Source: Citrobacter sp.
Lineage (GTDB): Bacteria; Pseudomonadota; Gammaproteobacteria; Enterobacterales; Enterobacteriaceae
Assembly (NCBI GenBank): GCA_019415335.1
Contig: DXKH01000054.1
Span: forward strand, 27,283 to 91,282
Direction: 5' to 3'
Length of the DNA: 64,000 nt
Position numbers and translations under genes: made by a program. Every line of letters begins with the position of its first letter. The stretch's first letter is position 1. Of the stretch, positions 19,560-28,657 are shown in pieces. The notes under the pieces were generated by a model, which worked only from the letters and a program-made list of their open reading frames with translations, searched no databases and was not told the DNA's origin.

Positions 19560-20048
19560 ATGGAAGACGATTCGTTGGGATTTTTTAATAAAACATCCTC
19601 ATCACATGCCCGCCTGAATGTGCCCACGCTGGTGCAGGTGGCGGCGCTCGCCATTATTATGATCCGTGGACTCGATCTGCTGATGATCTTCAATACCCTT
19701 GGCATTCGCGGACTGGGCGAGTTTATTCATCGCAGCGTGCAGACATGGAATTTAACGCTGGTTTTTCTCGGCAGCCTGATGCTGGTATTTATTGAAATCT
19801 GGTGTGCGTTTTCACTGGTGAAAGGGCGTAACTGGGCGCGGTGGGTGTATCTCCTCACGCAGGTGATTGCCGCAGGCTATTTGTGGGCGGCTTCGCTGGG
19901 CTACGGCTATCCCGAGTTGTTCAGCATTGCCGGTGAGTCAAAGCGGGAGATTCTGCGCACGCTGGTGATGCAAAAATTACCCGATATGCTGGTGTTGTTA
20001 TTACTGTTTGTGCCTGCGGCCAGTCGTCGCTTCTTCCGCTTACAATAA
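19560..20048 (+). CDS. ybjO: Inner-membrane protein YbjO
   Basis: The 162-residue DUF2593 membrane protein with about four helices matches E. coli YbjO in length and sequence ([40 protein letters not shown]). Function unknown. It sits between the pot operon and rlmC. Confidence 0.91.
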   Translation: MEDDSLGFFNKTSSSHARLNVPTLVQVAALAIIMIRGLDLLMIFNTLGIRGLGEFIHRSVQTWNLTLVFLGSLMLVFIEIWCAFSLVKGRNWARWVYLLTQVIAAGYLWAASLGYGYPELFSIAGESKREILRTLVMQKLPDMLVLLLLFVPAASRRFFRLQ

Positions 20049-20088
20049 TGTGTATAATCCTCGCCCCTGTTTAGATAAAGGTTTCCGT

Positions 20089-21216
20089 ATGCAGTGCGCA
20101 CTCTATGACGCCGGTCGCTGTCGTTCCTGTCAATGGATTACGCGACCCATTGGCGAACAGCTCGTTGCCAAAACCACCGATCTGAAAAATCTGCTTGCCG
20201 GTTTTCCGGTCGGGGAGTGGTGCGCGCCGGTCAGCGGCCCGGAACAGGCGTTTCGCAATAAAGCGAAAATGGTGGTCAGCGGCAGCGTGGAAAAACCGTT
20301 GCTGGGCATGTTGCATCGCGATGGTACGCCAGAAGATTTGTGCGACTGCCCGCTCTATCCCGCTTCATTTGCGCCGGTGTTTGCCGCGCTGAAGCCGTTT
20401 ATTGCTCGCGCCGGATTAACTCCCTATAACGTGGCGCGCAAGCGTGGAGAACTGAAGTACCTCCTGCTGACGGAGAGTCAGTCTGATGGCGGGATGATGC
20501 TGCGCTTTGTCCTGCGTTCTGAAAGCAAACTGGGGCAGTTGCGTGCTGCGCTGCCGTGGTTACAGGCGCAACTGCCGCAGCTGAAGGTCATTAGCGTTAA
20601 TCTCCAGCCTGTGCATATGGCGATTATGGAAGGGGAGACGGAAATCTTCCTGACCGAACAGCAGGCGCTGGCGGAGCGGTTTAACGACGTGCCGCTGTGG
20701 ATCCGCCCGCACAGTTTCTTCCAGACTAACCCGGCGGTGGCAAGCCAACTGTATGCTACGGCGCGTGACTGGGTACGACAGTTGCCGGTGAATCACATGT
20801 GGGATCTGTTCTGTGGCGTCGGCGGTTTTGGCCTGCACTGTGCGACACCGCAGATGCAGTTGACCGGAATTGAAATCGCGGCGGAAGCCATTGCCTGCGC
20901 CAGGCAGTCTGCGGCGGAACTGGGCTTAACCCATCTTCATTTTCAGGCGCTGGATTCGACGCAGTTTGCTACAGAGCAGGGGGCTGTGCCGGAACTGGTG
21001 CTGGTGAATCCGCCGCGTCGGGGTATCGGCAAATCGCTCTGCGATTACCTGACGCAGATGGCACCGCCGTTCATTATCTATTCCAGCTGTAATGCGCAGA
21101 CGATGGCAAAAGACATTGCTACGTTGCCGGGCTACCGTATTGAACGGGTACAACTGTTCGATATGTTCCCACATACCGCGCATTATGAAGTGCTGACCTT
21201 GTTGTTGAAGGATTAG
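20089..21216 (+). CDS. rlmC: 23S rRNA (uracil-747-C5)-methyltransferase RlmC
   Basis: The 375-residue RNA m5U methyltransferase (formerly RumB) has iron-sulfur cysteines in [14 protein letters not shown] and DLCDCP, SAM motif [20 protein letters not shown], and the nucleophile cysteine in [12 protein letters not shown]. It lacks the N-terminal TRAM domain, as RlmC does, which distinguishes it from RlmD. The ATG at 20089 puts the first Fe-S cysteine at residue 3. Confidence 0.96.
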   Translation: MQCALYDAGRCRSCQWITRPIGEQLVAKTTDLKNLLAGFPVGEWCAPVSGPEQAFRNKAKMVVSGSVEKPLLGMLHRDGTPEDLCDCPLYPASFAPVFAALKPFIARAGLTPYNVARKRGELKYLLLTESQSDGGMMLRFVLRSESKLGQLRAALPWLQAQLPQLKVISVNLQPVHMAIMEGETEIFLTEQQALAERFNDVPLWIRPHSFFQTNPAVASQLYATARDWVRQLPVNHMWDLFCGVGGFGLHCATPQMQLTGIEIAAEAIACARQSAAELGLTHLHFQALDSTQFATEQGAVPELVLVNPPRRGIGKSLCDYLTQMAPPFIIYSSCNAQTMAKDIATLPGYRIERVQLFDMFPHTAHYEVLTLLLKD

Positions 21217-21220
21217 TCAC

Positions 21221-21307
21221 GGTTTGCCGAATGGCGACGCTGGCCCCTTATCCGACCTGCGTGTGATGTGTGTTTTGCAGGCCTGATAAGCGTAGCGTTA
21301 TCAGGCC
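21221..21307. repeat. REP cluster between rlmC and artJ
   Basis: A degenerate REP (TTTGCCGAATGGCGACGCTGGCCCCTTATCCG) is followed by palindrome GGCCTGATAA ... TTATCAGGCC (21280-21307). The flanking genes rlmC and artJ converge. Confidence 0.7.
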
Positions 21308-21328
21308 TTCTACCGCCAGCGATTCGAC

Positions 21329-22060
21329 TTACTGCGGGAACCACTGGTCGTTGATTTTTTGATAGGTACCATCGGCCTTGATCGCCGCCAGCGCAGCGTT
21401 CAGTTTATCCAGCAGCACGTTATTGTCCGGGCGAACCGCGATGCCGAGGCCGGTACCGAAGTACTGCGGATCGGTGACTTTCTCGGTTGCCACACCCAAC
21501 TGCGGGTTGGTTTTCAGCCACTCATTTACCACGGCGGTATCGCCGAACACGCCATCAATACGGCCATTTTTCAGGTCGATAAACGCATTCTGATAGCTGT
21601 CATAGGCCACCGTTTTCACTTCCGGGTGCTTGTCCTGCAAGTACTTCTGGTGAGTGGTGCCGTTCTCCATCCCGATACGTTTACCTTTCAGATCGGCAAA
21701 GGTTTTGTAGGTATCTTTCTTCGAAATCACCAGCGCCGAGTTGGCATAGTAGGGAGTCGTAAACGCCACCTGCTTGCTCCGCTCAGGGGTGATATCCATA
21801 CCGGAAATCACGGCGTCATATTTCTTGAACTTGAGTGCCGGGATCAGGCTGTCAAACGCATGGTTGGTGAAAGTACATTCTGCCTGCATCTGTTTGCACA
21901 AGGCTTTTGCCAGATCGAGGTCGAAGCCGACGATTTGGTTATTCGCATCCATAGATTCGAACGGCGGATAGGTTGCAGAGACGCCGAAACTGATTTTTTC
22001 AGCGGCAGAGGCGCCGACGGCAAAAGAGGCAAGTAATGCGGCCAGAACTAACTTTTTCAT
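21329..22060 (-). CDS. artJ: Arginine-binding periplasmic protein ArtJ
   Basis: The 243-residue class 3 solute-binding protein has signal peptide MKKLVLAALLASFAVGASAA and amino-acid binding segments YPPFESMDANNQIVGFDLDLA, GMDITPERSKQVAFT and FGDTAVVNEWL. ArtJ is the arginine-specific receptor feeding the ArtPQM importer. It is transcribed separately from its own ArgR-controlled promoter, downstream of artM. Confidence 0.96.
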   Translation of the reverse strand: MKKLVLAALLASFAVGASAAEKISFGVSATYPPFESMDANNQIVGFDLDLAKALCKQMQAECTFTNHAFDSLIPALKFKKYDAVISGMDITPERSKQVAFTTPYYANSALVISKKDTYKTFADLKGKRIGMENGTTHQKYLQDKHPEVKTVAYDSYQNAFIDLKNGRIDGVFGDTAVVNEWLKTNPQLGVATEKVTDPQYFGTGLGIAVRPDNNVLLDKLNAALAAIKADGTYQKINDQWFPQ

Positions 22061-22119
22061 GGTTGGACTCCCGTTATGATGAGGCGCCGTTTCTGCGGCA
22101 TGGATTTACAATGCCAGTA

Positions 22120-22158
22120 ATTGAATTTATATGCAATAAAAATGATTAACTATTTTTT
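22120..22158 (-). promoter_or_regulatory. Tandem ARG boxes (ArgR operator) of artJ
   Basis: Box 1 (22120-22137, ATTGAATTTATATGCAAT) fits WNTGAATWWWWATTCANW with one mismatch. Box 2 (22141-22158) fits 14 of 18. They are exactly 3 bp apart, the arrangement bound by the ArgR hexamer. Located 60-98 bp upstream of the artJ ATG; artJ is strongly ArgR-repressed in E. coli. Confidence 0.85.
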
Positions 22159-22165
22159 ATGAGAT

Positions 22166-22197
22166 AAAAAAAACGGACAAGTTAGAAGCTTGTCCGT
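22166..22197 (-). terminator. Terminator after artM
   Basis: On the minus strand ACGGACAAG ... CTTGTCCGT is followed by a run of eight T-rich bases. It closes artPIQM and insulates it from the artJ promoter. Confidence 0.9.
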
Positions 22198-22228
22198 CCT
22201 GATTATTCTGTTTTATGCAATTAAGTGC

Positions 22229-22897
22229 TTAATTACGACGTTCGAAGGCCAGCGCTTTGCGCTCGATTAAGCGCATCATCAACGTCAACAGGCCGTTGAC
22301 GATCAGGTAGATGACACCCGCTGCGCCGAACACCATCACATCGTAAGTGCGACCGTACAGCAACTGACCGTAGCCCATCACTTCCATCAGCGTGATGGTA
22401 TACGCCAGAGAGGTACTCTTGAATACCAGCACCACTTCGTTGGAATACGAGGAGAGGGCGCGTTTAAAGGCATACGGCAACAGGATTGCCAGCGTGTCTT
22501 TCTTGCTCATCCCCAGCGCGCCGCAGGACTGCCACTGGCCTTCCGGAATCGCGCGAATCGCCCCGTAGAACAGCTGTGTGGTGTAGGCCGCGCTGTTCAG
22601 CGACAGTGCAATCAGTGCGCACAGCCACGGCTCCGACAGCAGATGCCACAGAACCGGATACTCCTGCAGAGACGGAAATTGTCCCGGCCCGTAGTAGATC
22701 AGAAAGATCTGCACCAGCAGCGGGGTACCGGTAAACAGCGTGATATAGCCACGCACCAGCCAGACCACGACCGGGGTTTTCAGCGTCAGAACAATCGTGA
22801 AAATCAGCGCCAGAATCAGCGCGACAACAATGGACGCCACCGTCAGCGTCAGGCTGGTATGCAGCCCTTTCAGCAGTTCAGGTAAATACTCAAACAT
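22229..22897 (-). CDS. artM: Arginine ABC transporter permease ArtM
   Basis: The 222-residue HisM/GlnP-type permease has five transmembrane helices and an EAA-like loop (YGAIRAIPEGQWQSCGALGMSK). Its ATG overlaps the artQ stop (TGATG), so translation is coupled. It pairs with ArtQ; ArtP supplies ATP. Confidence 0.96.
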   Translation of the reverse strand: MFEYLPELLKGLHTSLTLTVASIVVALILALIFTIVLTLKTPVVVWLVRGYITLFTGTPLLVQIFLIYYGPGQFPSLQEYPVLWHLLSEPWLCALIALSLNSAAYTTQLFYGAIRAIPEGQWQSCGALGMSKKDTLAILLPYAFKRALSSYSNEVVLVFKSTSLAYTITLMEVMGYGQLLYGRTYDVMVFGAAGVIYLIVNGLLTLMMRLIERKALAFERRN

Positions 22898-23613
22898 CAG
22901 CCCGGTCTCCGCTCAAAACGTGTCGCGCGCAGGTCAATGCGTTTGAGAATGTACTGACTCACCAGCGTAATTACCAGGTAGATCGCCGCCGCGATGATAT
23001 ACCAGTTAAACGGCTCCTGGGTTCGCGTGGCAATGCTCTTGGTTTGTAGCATCAGGTCGTTGACGCTGATAAGGCTCACCAGCGCAGTATCTTTCAGCAA
23101 TACCAGCCACTGGTTGCCCAGCCCTGGCAGCGCGTGACGCCACATCTGCGGCATCACCAGCCGGAAGAAAATGGCGGTCTTCGACAGTCCCAGCGCCTGG
23201 CCGGACTCCCACTGACCCAGCGGTACCGCTTTCAGCGCACCGCGCAGCGTTTGTGACGCATAGGCCGCGTAGAGCAGAGAGAGGGCAATCACCCCGCACA
23301 GAAAGGGGCTGACATCGAAGTTTTCGATCTCCATTCGTACCGGAATCTGCACCACGCCCAGATTGATCGTAAAGCCATCAGAGAGCATCAGCAGCAGTTG
23401 AGAGGAGCCGAAATAGATAAACAGCACCACCAGAATTTCCGGCAGGCCGCGTAAAATGGTGACCAGCGCGGAACCCGTCCACGCCACAGGACGCCATTTC
23501 ACTGACTCCCAGACGGCGAAAAGCATTGCCAGCGCCAGGCCGAGGATCAGTGCACAAACGGCAAGGCCGACGGTCATCCCGGCGGCACTTGCAAGTGGGA
23601 AAAATTCGTTCAT
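22897..23613 (-). CDS. artQ: Arginine ABC transporter permease ArtQ
   Basis: The 238-residue HisQ-type permease has five transmembrane helices and EAA-type loop [22 protein letters not shown]. The ATG at 23613 matches the family N-terminus [16 protein letters not shown]; a TTG directly before it is not needed. It lies 6 bp after artI. Confidence 0.96.
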   Translation of the reverse strand: MNEFFPLASAAGMTVGLAVCALILGLALAMLFAVWESVKWRPVAWTGSALVTILRGLPEILVVLFIYFGSSQLLLMLSDGFTINLGVVQIPVRMEIENFDVSPFLCGVIALSLLYAAYASQTLRGALKAVPLGQWESGQALGLSKTAIFFRLVMPQMWRHALPGLGNQWLVLLKDTALVSLISVNDLMLQTKSIATRTQEPFNWYIIAAAIYLVITLVSQYILKRIDLRATRFERRPG

Positions 23614-23619
23614 CAAGGC

Positions 23620-24351
23620 TTACTTCTGGAACCATTTGTTATAGATGGTCTCGTAAGTCCCATCTTTCTTCACTTTTTCCAGCGCAGTGTTGAATTTCTG
23701 CTGCAGTTCCGCGTTGCCCTGGCGTACGGCGATGCCAAGACCGGTGCCGAAGTAATCTTTATCCGTCACTTTGTCGCCAACCGGCGCCAGCTTCGGATTG
23801 TCTTTCAGCCACTCTGTGACCACCGCGGTATCACCGAACACACTGTCAATACGACCGTTTTGCAGATCCAGTTTTGCGTTCTGGTAGCTGTCATACGGAA
23901 CGGTAGTGATTTCCGGGTGTTTATCCATGATGAATTTCTGGTGAGTGGTGCCGTTCTGCACGCCGACTTTCTTGCCTTTCAGCTGATCAACGCCGGTGAA
24001 TTTACCCTGCTGACCAATGAACAGCGCGGAGTTGTCATAGTAAGGGGTGGTGAACAGCACCTGTTTTTCACGCTCAGGCGTGATATCCATCCCGGCCATT
24101 ACTGCGTCGAAACGGCGGAATTTCAGGCTCGGGATCAGGCTGTCGAACGCCTGGTTGGTAAAGGTACAGGTTGCGTCGATCTCTTTACACAGCGCATTGG
24201 CCAGATCGACATCAAAGCCGACAATCTTGTTATTAGCGTCCATGGATTCAAACGGAGGATAGGACGCTTCGGTCGCAAAACGAATGGTCTGGGCTGCTGT
24301 AGCGGAAAGGCTAAAGCCTGCGATAAGCGCGGCAATCAGAACTTTTTTCAT
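23620..24351 (-). CDS. artI: Periplasmic amino-acid-binding protein ArtI
   Basis: The 243-residue solute-binding protein is a paralogue of ArtJ, with signal peptide MKKVLIAALIAGFSLSATAA and the same motifs (YPPFESMDANNKIVGFDVDLA; FGDTAVVTEWL). E. coli ArtI does not clearly bind arginine, so the ligand is uncertain. It is encoded within artPIQM between the ATPase and permeases. Confidence 0.95.
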   Translation of the reverse strand: MKKVLIAALIAGFSLSATAAQTIRFATEASYPPFESMDANNKIVGFDVDLANALCKEIDATCTFTNQAFDSLIPSLKFRRFDAVMAGMDITPEREKQVLFTTPYYDNSALFIGQQGKFTGVDQLKGKKVGVQNGTTHQKFIMDKHPEITTVPYDSYQNAKLDLQNGRIDSVFGDTAVVTEWLKDNPKLAPVGDKVTDKDYFGTGLGIAVRQGNAELQQKFNTALEKVKKDGTYETIYNKWFQK

Positions 24352-24367
24352 TGTGTTGTCCCGAATC

Positions 24368-25096
24368 TTAGTGAGAGAGATAGTTTTTAAATGCTTCGGT
24401 CTGCGGGTCGGCAAAGCAACTCGCATTACCCTGCTCGACGATATGACCGTTTTCCATATACACGACGCGGCTGGCGGTTTTACGCGCCACTTCCACTTCG
24501 TGCGTCACGATCACTTGTGTAATGTTCGTTTCCGCCAGTTCACGAATGATGCTGACGATCTGCGCGGTAATTTCCGGGTCCAGCGCGGCGGTAGGCTCAT
24601 CAAACAGCAACACCTGCGGTTCCATCATCAGCGCGCGGGCAATAGCCACACGCTGTTGCTGACCACCGGAAAGATGCAGCGGATAACGATCGCTATAAGG
24701 CTTCAGACGCAGGCGATCCAGCAGTTTTTCTGCACGGGCTAACGCCTGATCTTTCGACAGGCCCAGCACACGGCAGGGGGCTTCAATCAGGTTCTGTTGC
24801 ACGGTGAGATGCGGCCACAGATTGTATTGCTGAAAGACCATTCCGACGTTCTGGCGCAGCTCGCGAATCGCTTTATCTGACGGCGTTTTGCGGAAATCGA
24901 AGTGATTTCCCGCAATGCTGAGCGTACCGGAACGCGGCATCTCAAGCAGATTGAGTACCCGCAGCAGTGAGCTTTTACCGGCCCCACTTGGGCCCAGTAA
25001 CACCAGTGTTTCACCCTGCGGGCAATCCAGCGTGATATCGAACAGCGCCTGATGCGCGCCGTAGAAGCAGTTAATGCCGTTTAATTGAATACTCAT
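24368..25096 (-). CDS. artP: Arginine ABC transporter ATPase ArtP
   Basis: The 242-residue ABC ATPase has Walker [10 protein letters not shown], signature [15 protein letters not shown], Walker [15 protein letters not shown] and THEVEVA. The ATG at 25096 yields the family start [18 protein letters not shown]; upstream in-frame codons are in the promoter region. First gene of artPIQM. Confidence 0.96.
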   Translation of the reverse strand: MSIQLNGINCFYGAHQALFDITLDCPQGETLVLLGPSGAGKSSLLRVLNLLEMPRSGTLSIAGNHFDFRKTPSDKAIRELRQNVGMVFQQYNLWPHLTVQQNLIEAPCRVLGLSKDQALARAEKLLDRLRLKPYSDRYPLHLSGGQQQRVAIARALMMEPQVLLFDEPTAALDPEITAQIVSIIRELAETNITQVIVTHEVEVARKTASRVVYMENGHIVEQGNASCFADPQTEAFKNYLSH

Positions 25097-25251
25097 TGAT
25101 ACTCGTATACTGGCCGTCTGATAGCTATTGAAGCCGCAGATAGTACCTTTGACAGAATAGTTATGCAATATTTATGCGTTAAAAGTTAAATATAGCGCGC
25201 ATTTCCTCTTAAACATAGCACAAAATAGCGAGGGCGAAGGCCGGTAAGAAC

Positions 25252-25286
25252 AATTGTCGGCATTCCATGTAGAATGCCGGACAATT
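25252..25286. repeat. Long inverted repeat downstream of ybjP
   Basis: Arms AATTGTCGGCATTC and GAATGCCGGACAATT pair over 14 bp with one bulged base and a 6-nt loop. No T-tract follows on either strand. It lies between the artP promoter and the ybjP 3' end and may process or terminate the ybjP transcript. Confidence 0.7.
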
Positions 25287-25325
25287 TACGGGGGGTACGT
25301 TTTTTATCGCGCTAAAGTGGAGGGA

Positions 25326-25841
25326 TTAACGGTTTTCTACCGACTGGCGAAGCGTACCAGCCGGGGCATGCACGCTGCCGCCGAGATAACGTACGTCATC
25401 AATGACCCAGCACTGGCCTTCACGGATCATCAGCACTTCATCCTGCCAGTTCTGATCGCCCTGTTTCAGCGCAACACGCAGCGGAATGTTGCGTGCATCA
25501 CTATTCGGAATGGTCGAGGCGCTGGTGACGCTGGCACTGTCCGGTGGCGTTGCGCGACTGGAGAACGGATCGCTGCTCATCAGTTGACGATGCGCACTGT
25601 CACGACCGGCATCCGACAGCAGTTTCGCCAGGTTGTCGCTCAGGTAAGGGCGCAGGGCGGTGATATCATTACTGCGGTGCTGGATACGATAGTCATAGAA
25701 TTGTTGAGCCACACTGTCCGGGCCGCCATCCACACAGGCTCCCGTCCGCGACCCGTTGTCTTTATAGGCTGGCGTGACGGTGGTGCAGGCGCTGAGTAGC
25801 AGCGCACAAGGGACAAGCAGGGAGAGTTTCGAATAGCGCAT
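25326..25841 (-). CDS. ybjP: Lipoprotein YbjP
   Basis: The 171-residue DUF3828 lipoprotein has a lipobox LLSAC (cysteine at residue 19) after the signal MRYSKLSLLVPCAL. The Thr at +2 predicts an outer-membrane destination. It matches E. coli YbjP in length. Function unknown. Start chosen at 25841 so that the signal peptide begins MRYSK. Divergent from ybjQ. Confidence 0.92.
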   Translation of the reverse strand: MRYSKLSLLVPCALLLSACTTVTPAYKDNGSRTGACVDGGPDSVAQQFYDYRIQHRSNDITALRPYLSDNLAKLLSDAGRDSAHRQLMSSDPFSSRATPPDSASVTSASTIPNSDARNIPLRVALKQGDQNWQDEVLMIREGQCWVIDDVRYLGGSVHAPAGTLRQSVENR

Positions 25842-25969
25842 AGTGATTTCCTTATAAGCGTTCTGCCATGAGTCTTCTAAGATAACAGTCATCTACGATA
25901 ATCAATTATATCCTTTCAATGATAGTGTATGGCGCTGATAATGTGCTGAATGTAACCAGGAGAGACATC

Positions 25970-26293
25970 ATGCAATTTTCGACAACCCCCACGCTGGAAG
26001 GACAAAGCATCGTGGAATACTGCGGTGTGGTCACAGGCGAAGCCATTCTGGGTGCGAACATCTTCCGGGACTTTTTTGCCGGTATTCGCGATATCGTCGG
26101 TGGTCGCTCAGGCGCTTATGAAAAAGAGTTACGTAAAGCGCGTGAAATTGCCTTTGCGGAACTGGGTGAGCAGGCGAAAGCGCTGGGCGCTGACGCGGTG
26201 GTCGGTATTGATATCGATTATGAAACGGTTGGCAAGGACAGCAGCATGCTGATGGTCAGCGTCAGCGGGACAGCGGTGAAAACTCGCCGATGA
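25970..26293 (+). CDS. ybjQ: UPF0145 family protein YbjQ
   Basis: The 107-residue YbjQ/DUF74 protein ([49 protein letters not shown]) is nearly identical to E. coli YbjQ. The family forms pentamers and is annotated as a putative heavy-metal-binding domain without a proven role. The CAGGAGAGACATC leader supports the ATG at 25970. It overlaps amiD by 4 bp (ATGA). Confidence 0.94.
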   Translation: MQFSTTPTLEGQSIVEYCGVVTGEAILGANIFRDFFAGIRDIVGGRSGAYEKELRKAREIAFAELGEQAKALGADAVVGIDIDYETVGKDSSMLMVSVSGTAVKTRR

Positions 26294-27120
26294 AGACAGG
26301 GCTGTGGCTGGTGGCCCTGGTGTTGTTGTTAACGGGGTGCGCAGGCGAGAAAGGGATCGTTGACAAAGCAGGCTATCAGCTTGATACCCGCCGTCAGGCG
26401 CAGGCGGCCTACCCCCGCATCAAAGTGTTGGTGATCCACTATACGGCGGATGATTTCGATGGCTCGCTGGCAACGCTGACGGATAAAAATGTCAGCTCGC
26501 ATTATCTGATCCCGGCGGTGCCGCCATTACATCGCGGTAAACCGCGTATCTGGCAACTGGTGGCGGAACAGGATCTGGCGTGGCATGCCGGTATCAGCTT
26601 CTGGCGCGGCGCGACGCGCATTAACGACACTTCGATTGGCATTGAGCTGGAAAATCGCGGCTGGCAAAAATCGACAGGTGAAAAATATTTTGCCCCGTTT
26701 GAGCCCGCGCAGATTCAGGCGCTGATACCGCTGGCCAAAGACATTATCGCCCGTTATGACATCAAGCCGCAGAACGTGGTCGCGCATGCGGATATCGCCC
26801 CGCAGCGAAAAGACGATCCCGGTCCGCTGTTTCCCTGGCGGGCACTGGCAGAGCAGGGCATTGGCGCCTGGCCTGATGCGCAACGGGTAAACTTCTACCT
26901 CGCCGGACGCGCGCCGCATGCGCCAGTTGAGATGGCGTCACTGCTGGATCTGTTGTCGCGTTATGGTTATGAAGTGAAGCCTGAAATGACCGCGCGTGAG
27001 CAGCAGCGCGTCGTGATGGCGTTTCAGATGCACTTCCGCCCGACGCTATGGAACGGCATTGCTGATGCCGAAACGCAGGCGATTGCTGAGGCACTGCTGG
27101 AGAAATACGGGCAGGGGTAA
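26290..27120 (+). CDS. amiD: N-acetylmuramoyl-L-alanine amidase AmiD
   Basis: The 276-residue outer-membrane lipoprotein (lipobox LLLTGC) has a zinc amidase_2 domain (about residues 38-180; VIHYTADD and [15 protein letters not shown] supply zinc and catalytic residues) and a C-terminal peptidoglycan-binding helix bundle (about 200-270). It cleaves muropeptides including anhydro forms. Translationally coupled to ybjQ. It marks the left edge of the accessory island; in E. coli ybjS follows directly. Confidence 0.95.
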   Translation: MKTGLWLVALVLLLTGCAGEKGIVDKAGYQLDTRRQAQAAYPRIKVLVIHYTADDFDGSLATLTDKNVSSHYLIPAVPPLHRGKPRIWQLVAEQDLAWHAGISFWRGATRINDTSIGIELENRGWQKSTGEKYFAPFEPAQIQALIPLAKDIIARYDIKPQNVVAHADIAPQRKDDPGPLFPWRALAEQGIGAWPDAQRVNFYLAGRAPHAPVEMASLLDLLSRYGYEVKPEMTAREQQRVVMAFQMHFRPTLWNGIADAETQAIAEALLEKYGQG

Positions 27121-27394
27121 TCCTGCCCCGTTGTTCCTGGAGCAAGCCCGCAATAGTCTTTATTTGGACTCAGTAAAACTGCAGCATCCCTTCATCTGGC
27201 TTATAGTTAGCTCATCTTAAATTACTCGCATGAATGGTTGACATCAGGAATGCGACGTAATGATAAAATCAAACAGACAATTTGAGACTCGTTCTCACCG
27301 TAAAGTAATTTCTTATTTAAAAAGGACTGCCGGTAACGCGATATGGCGGAAATTACATGTCTTTATTAATTAATTATCTTAAGCGGGTATCACA

Positions 27395-28018
27395 ATGTTA
27401 AGTACTTATGGTAAAAAGCAGCGTCCTCAACAAGAAAAAGAAGCCATTATTTCCATGACGGAAGGTTACGAAGAAAAAACCTTAAAGAAATGGCAGAAAT
27501 TATCAACGGCTGATTCTAAATATATTCATATTATTGTCAGCGGTGAAGTCGAGTTCCGCCGTGAATCAGATGAACTTTGTGTGTTCTCTGTCGAGGGGCC
27601 ATGTATCTACGGTCTCTCCTCAATGTTTGGTCATTCTTCCCATATGTACGGTCTCGTCCGTTCAAACACCGTGGTGCGTTCCATTCCCAAAGATGAGTTT
27701 ACGCGACTGATCTCGGAAAATAACTTATGGGAAGACCTCACCAGACTGCTTTCCTGGTATATTCTCCTCATGAGCAAGCGTGATGATATTCTGGTCGCCC
27801 GTAGTGCCTATTCGGTAGTCCGTGAATTTTTATATGAAATTAATGAGCTGAAAGTTAACCATCAGCGCGATATTAATATTTATGACTATATTCAGGAGTA
27901 CACTAACCTGGCACGCAGCACCATTATTAAAATTCTATCCGACCTGAAAAAAGGGCAATATATCGTGGTGGAAAAGGGTCGACTCCTTAACCTGACTTAC
28001 TTGCCGGAAAAATATTGA
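27395..28018 (+). CDS. IprA-like CRP/FNR-fold transcriptional regulator
   Basis: The 207-residue protein has a cNMP-binding-like beta-barrel (about residues 40-105; IVSGEVEFRR, GLSSMFG) and a C-terminal winged helix (about 150-205; ARSTIIKILSDLKKGQYIVVEKGRLLNLTYLPEKY in part). This resembles IprA/YaiV of Enterobacteriaceae, which ends LPSEY. Residues that bind cAMP in CRP are not recognisable. It abuts gspB tail to tail. A role in controlling the gsp/chitinase genes is inferred from position only. The 274 bp before it are AT-rich with no gene. Confidence 0.75.
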   Translation: MLSTYGKKQRPQQEKEAIISMTEGYEEKTLKKWQKLSTADSKYIHIIVSGEVEFRRESDELCVFSVEGPCIYGLSSMFGHSSHMYGLVRSNTVVRSIPKDEFTRLISENNLWEDLTRLLSWYILLMSKRDDILVARSAYSVVREFLYEINELKVNHQRDINIYDYIQEYTNLARSTIIKILSDLKKGQYIVVEKGRLLNLTYLPEKY

Positions 28019-28657
28019 TTACTCCAGCCGGTCTCCTTTCTTCTGAAGAGGAGACGGCGTCATATCATGTTGTGTCAGTTTTGCCTGCGGATTATCCTGC
28101 GTTTCGTCAACCGGCGGCGCGGGAATTTTCCCTTGCGCATAATCCTGTTGCTGCTCTTTTAATGCCTGCTTAAATAACTCCGTTAACGACGTATTATCAC
28201 GACCTTCGCTGGCGTTTGCGCGCGCAGGGGGATCATCGTGCACCTCGGTTCCTGGCAATGTATCGCGTGAGGTATCCTGAGAGATATTTCCGTCCGGCGC
28301 TTGCTGCCAGTCACTCTCATCGCTATTGATCGGGATATCCGCCATTGCGGGAATATCGTCATGTCTGGGCGCAGGTTCAGAATGCGGATGTGGGAACGGT
28401 TTACTCACGTACACATAATGCATATCTGAAAGCTGGGCCTCCGGTTTGACGACGCTTGCGTTAACCGGTTCCGGCGTCGGGTGACGCAGATTCCAGTAAA
28501 CATGCGCGTAAATCCCGGCAGCCAACATCATGAAGAGTCCCAGCATCCATACGACGCTGTGGCTGATTATTTTTTTCATACCAGGGAAGCGATATGAAAA
28601 CCAGACCGCCTCCCCGGTTGCGTAACTCCTTTGAGCCGCAAGACATATCGTCGACAT
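28019..28657 (-). CDS. gspB: Type II secretion GspB-like protein
   Basis: The 212-residue protein has a cytoplasmic N-terminus, one transmembrane helix (about residues 31-51, SHSVVWMLGLFMMLAAGIYA) and a Pro/Asp-rich periplasmic part. This is the layout of GspB/ExeB, the partner of GspA. Its start overlaps the gspA stop (TGATG). A second possible start at 28579 would leave a short MKKIIS N-terminus. GspAB help GspD secretin cross the peptidoglycan. Identity rests mainly on layout and linkage. Confidence 0.7.
   Translation of the reverse strand: MSTICLAAQRSYATGEAVWFSYRFPGMKKIISHSVVWMLGLFMMLAAGIYAHVYWNLRHPTPEPVNASVVKPEAQLSDMHYVYVSKPFPHPHSEPAPRHDDIPAMADIPINSDESDWQQAPDGNISQDTSRDTLPGTEVHDDPPARANASEGRDNTSLTELFKQALKEQQQDYAQGKIPAPPVDETQDNPQAKLTQHDMTPSPLQKKGDRLE

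Noticed and set aside
25097..25200. ARG box upstream of artP
   Set aside because: TATGCAATATTTATGCGT is partly palindromic but fits the ArgR consensus poorly, unlike the artJ pair.
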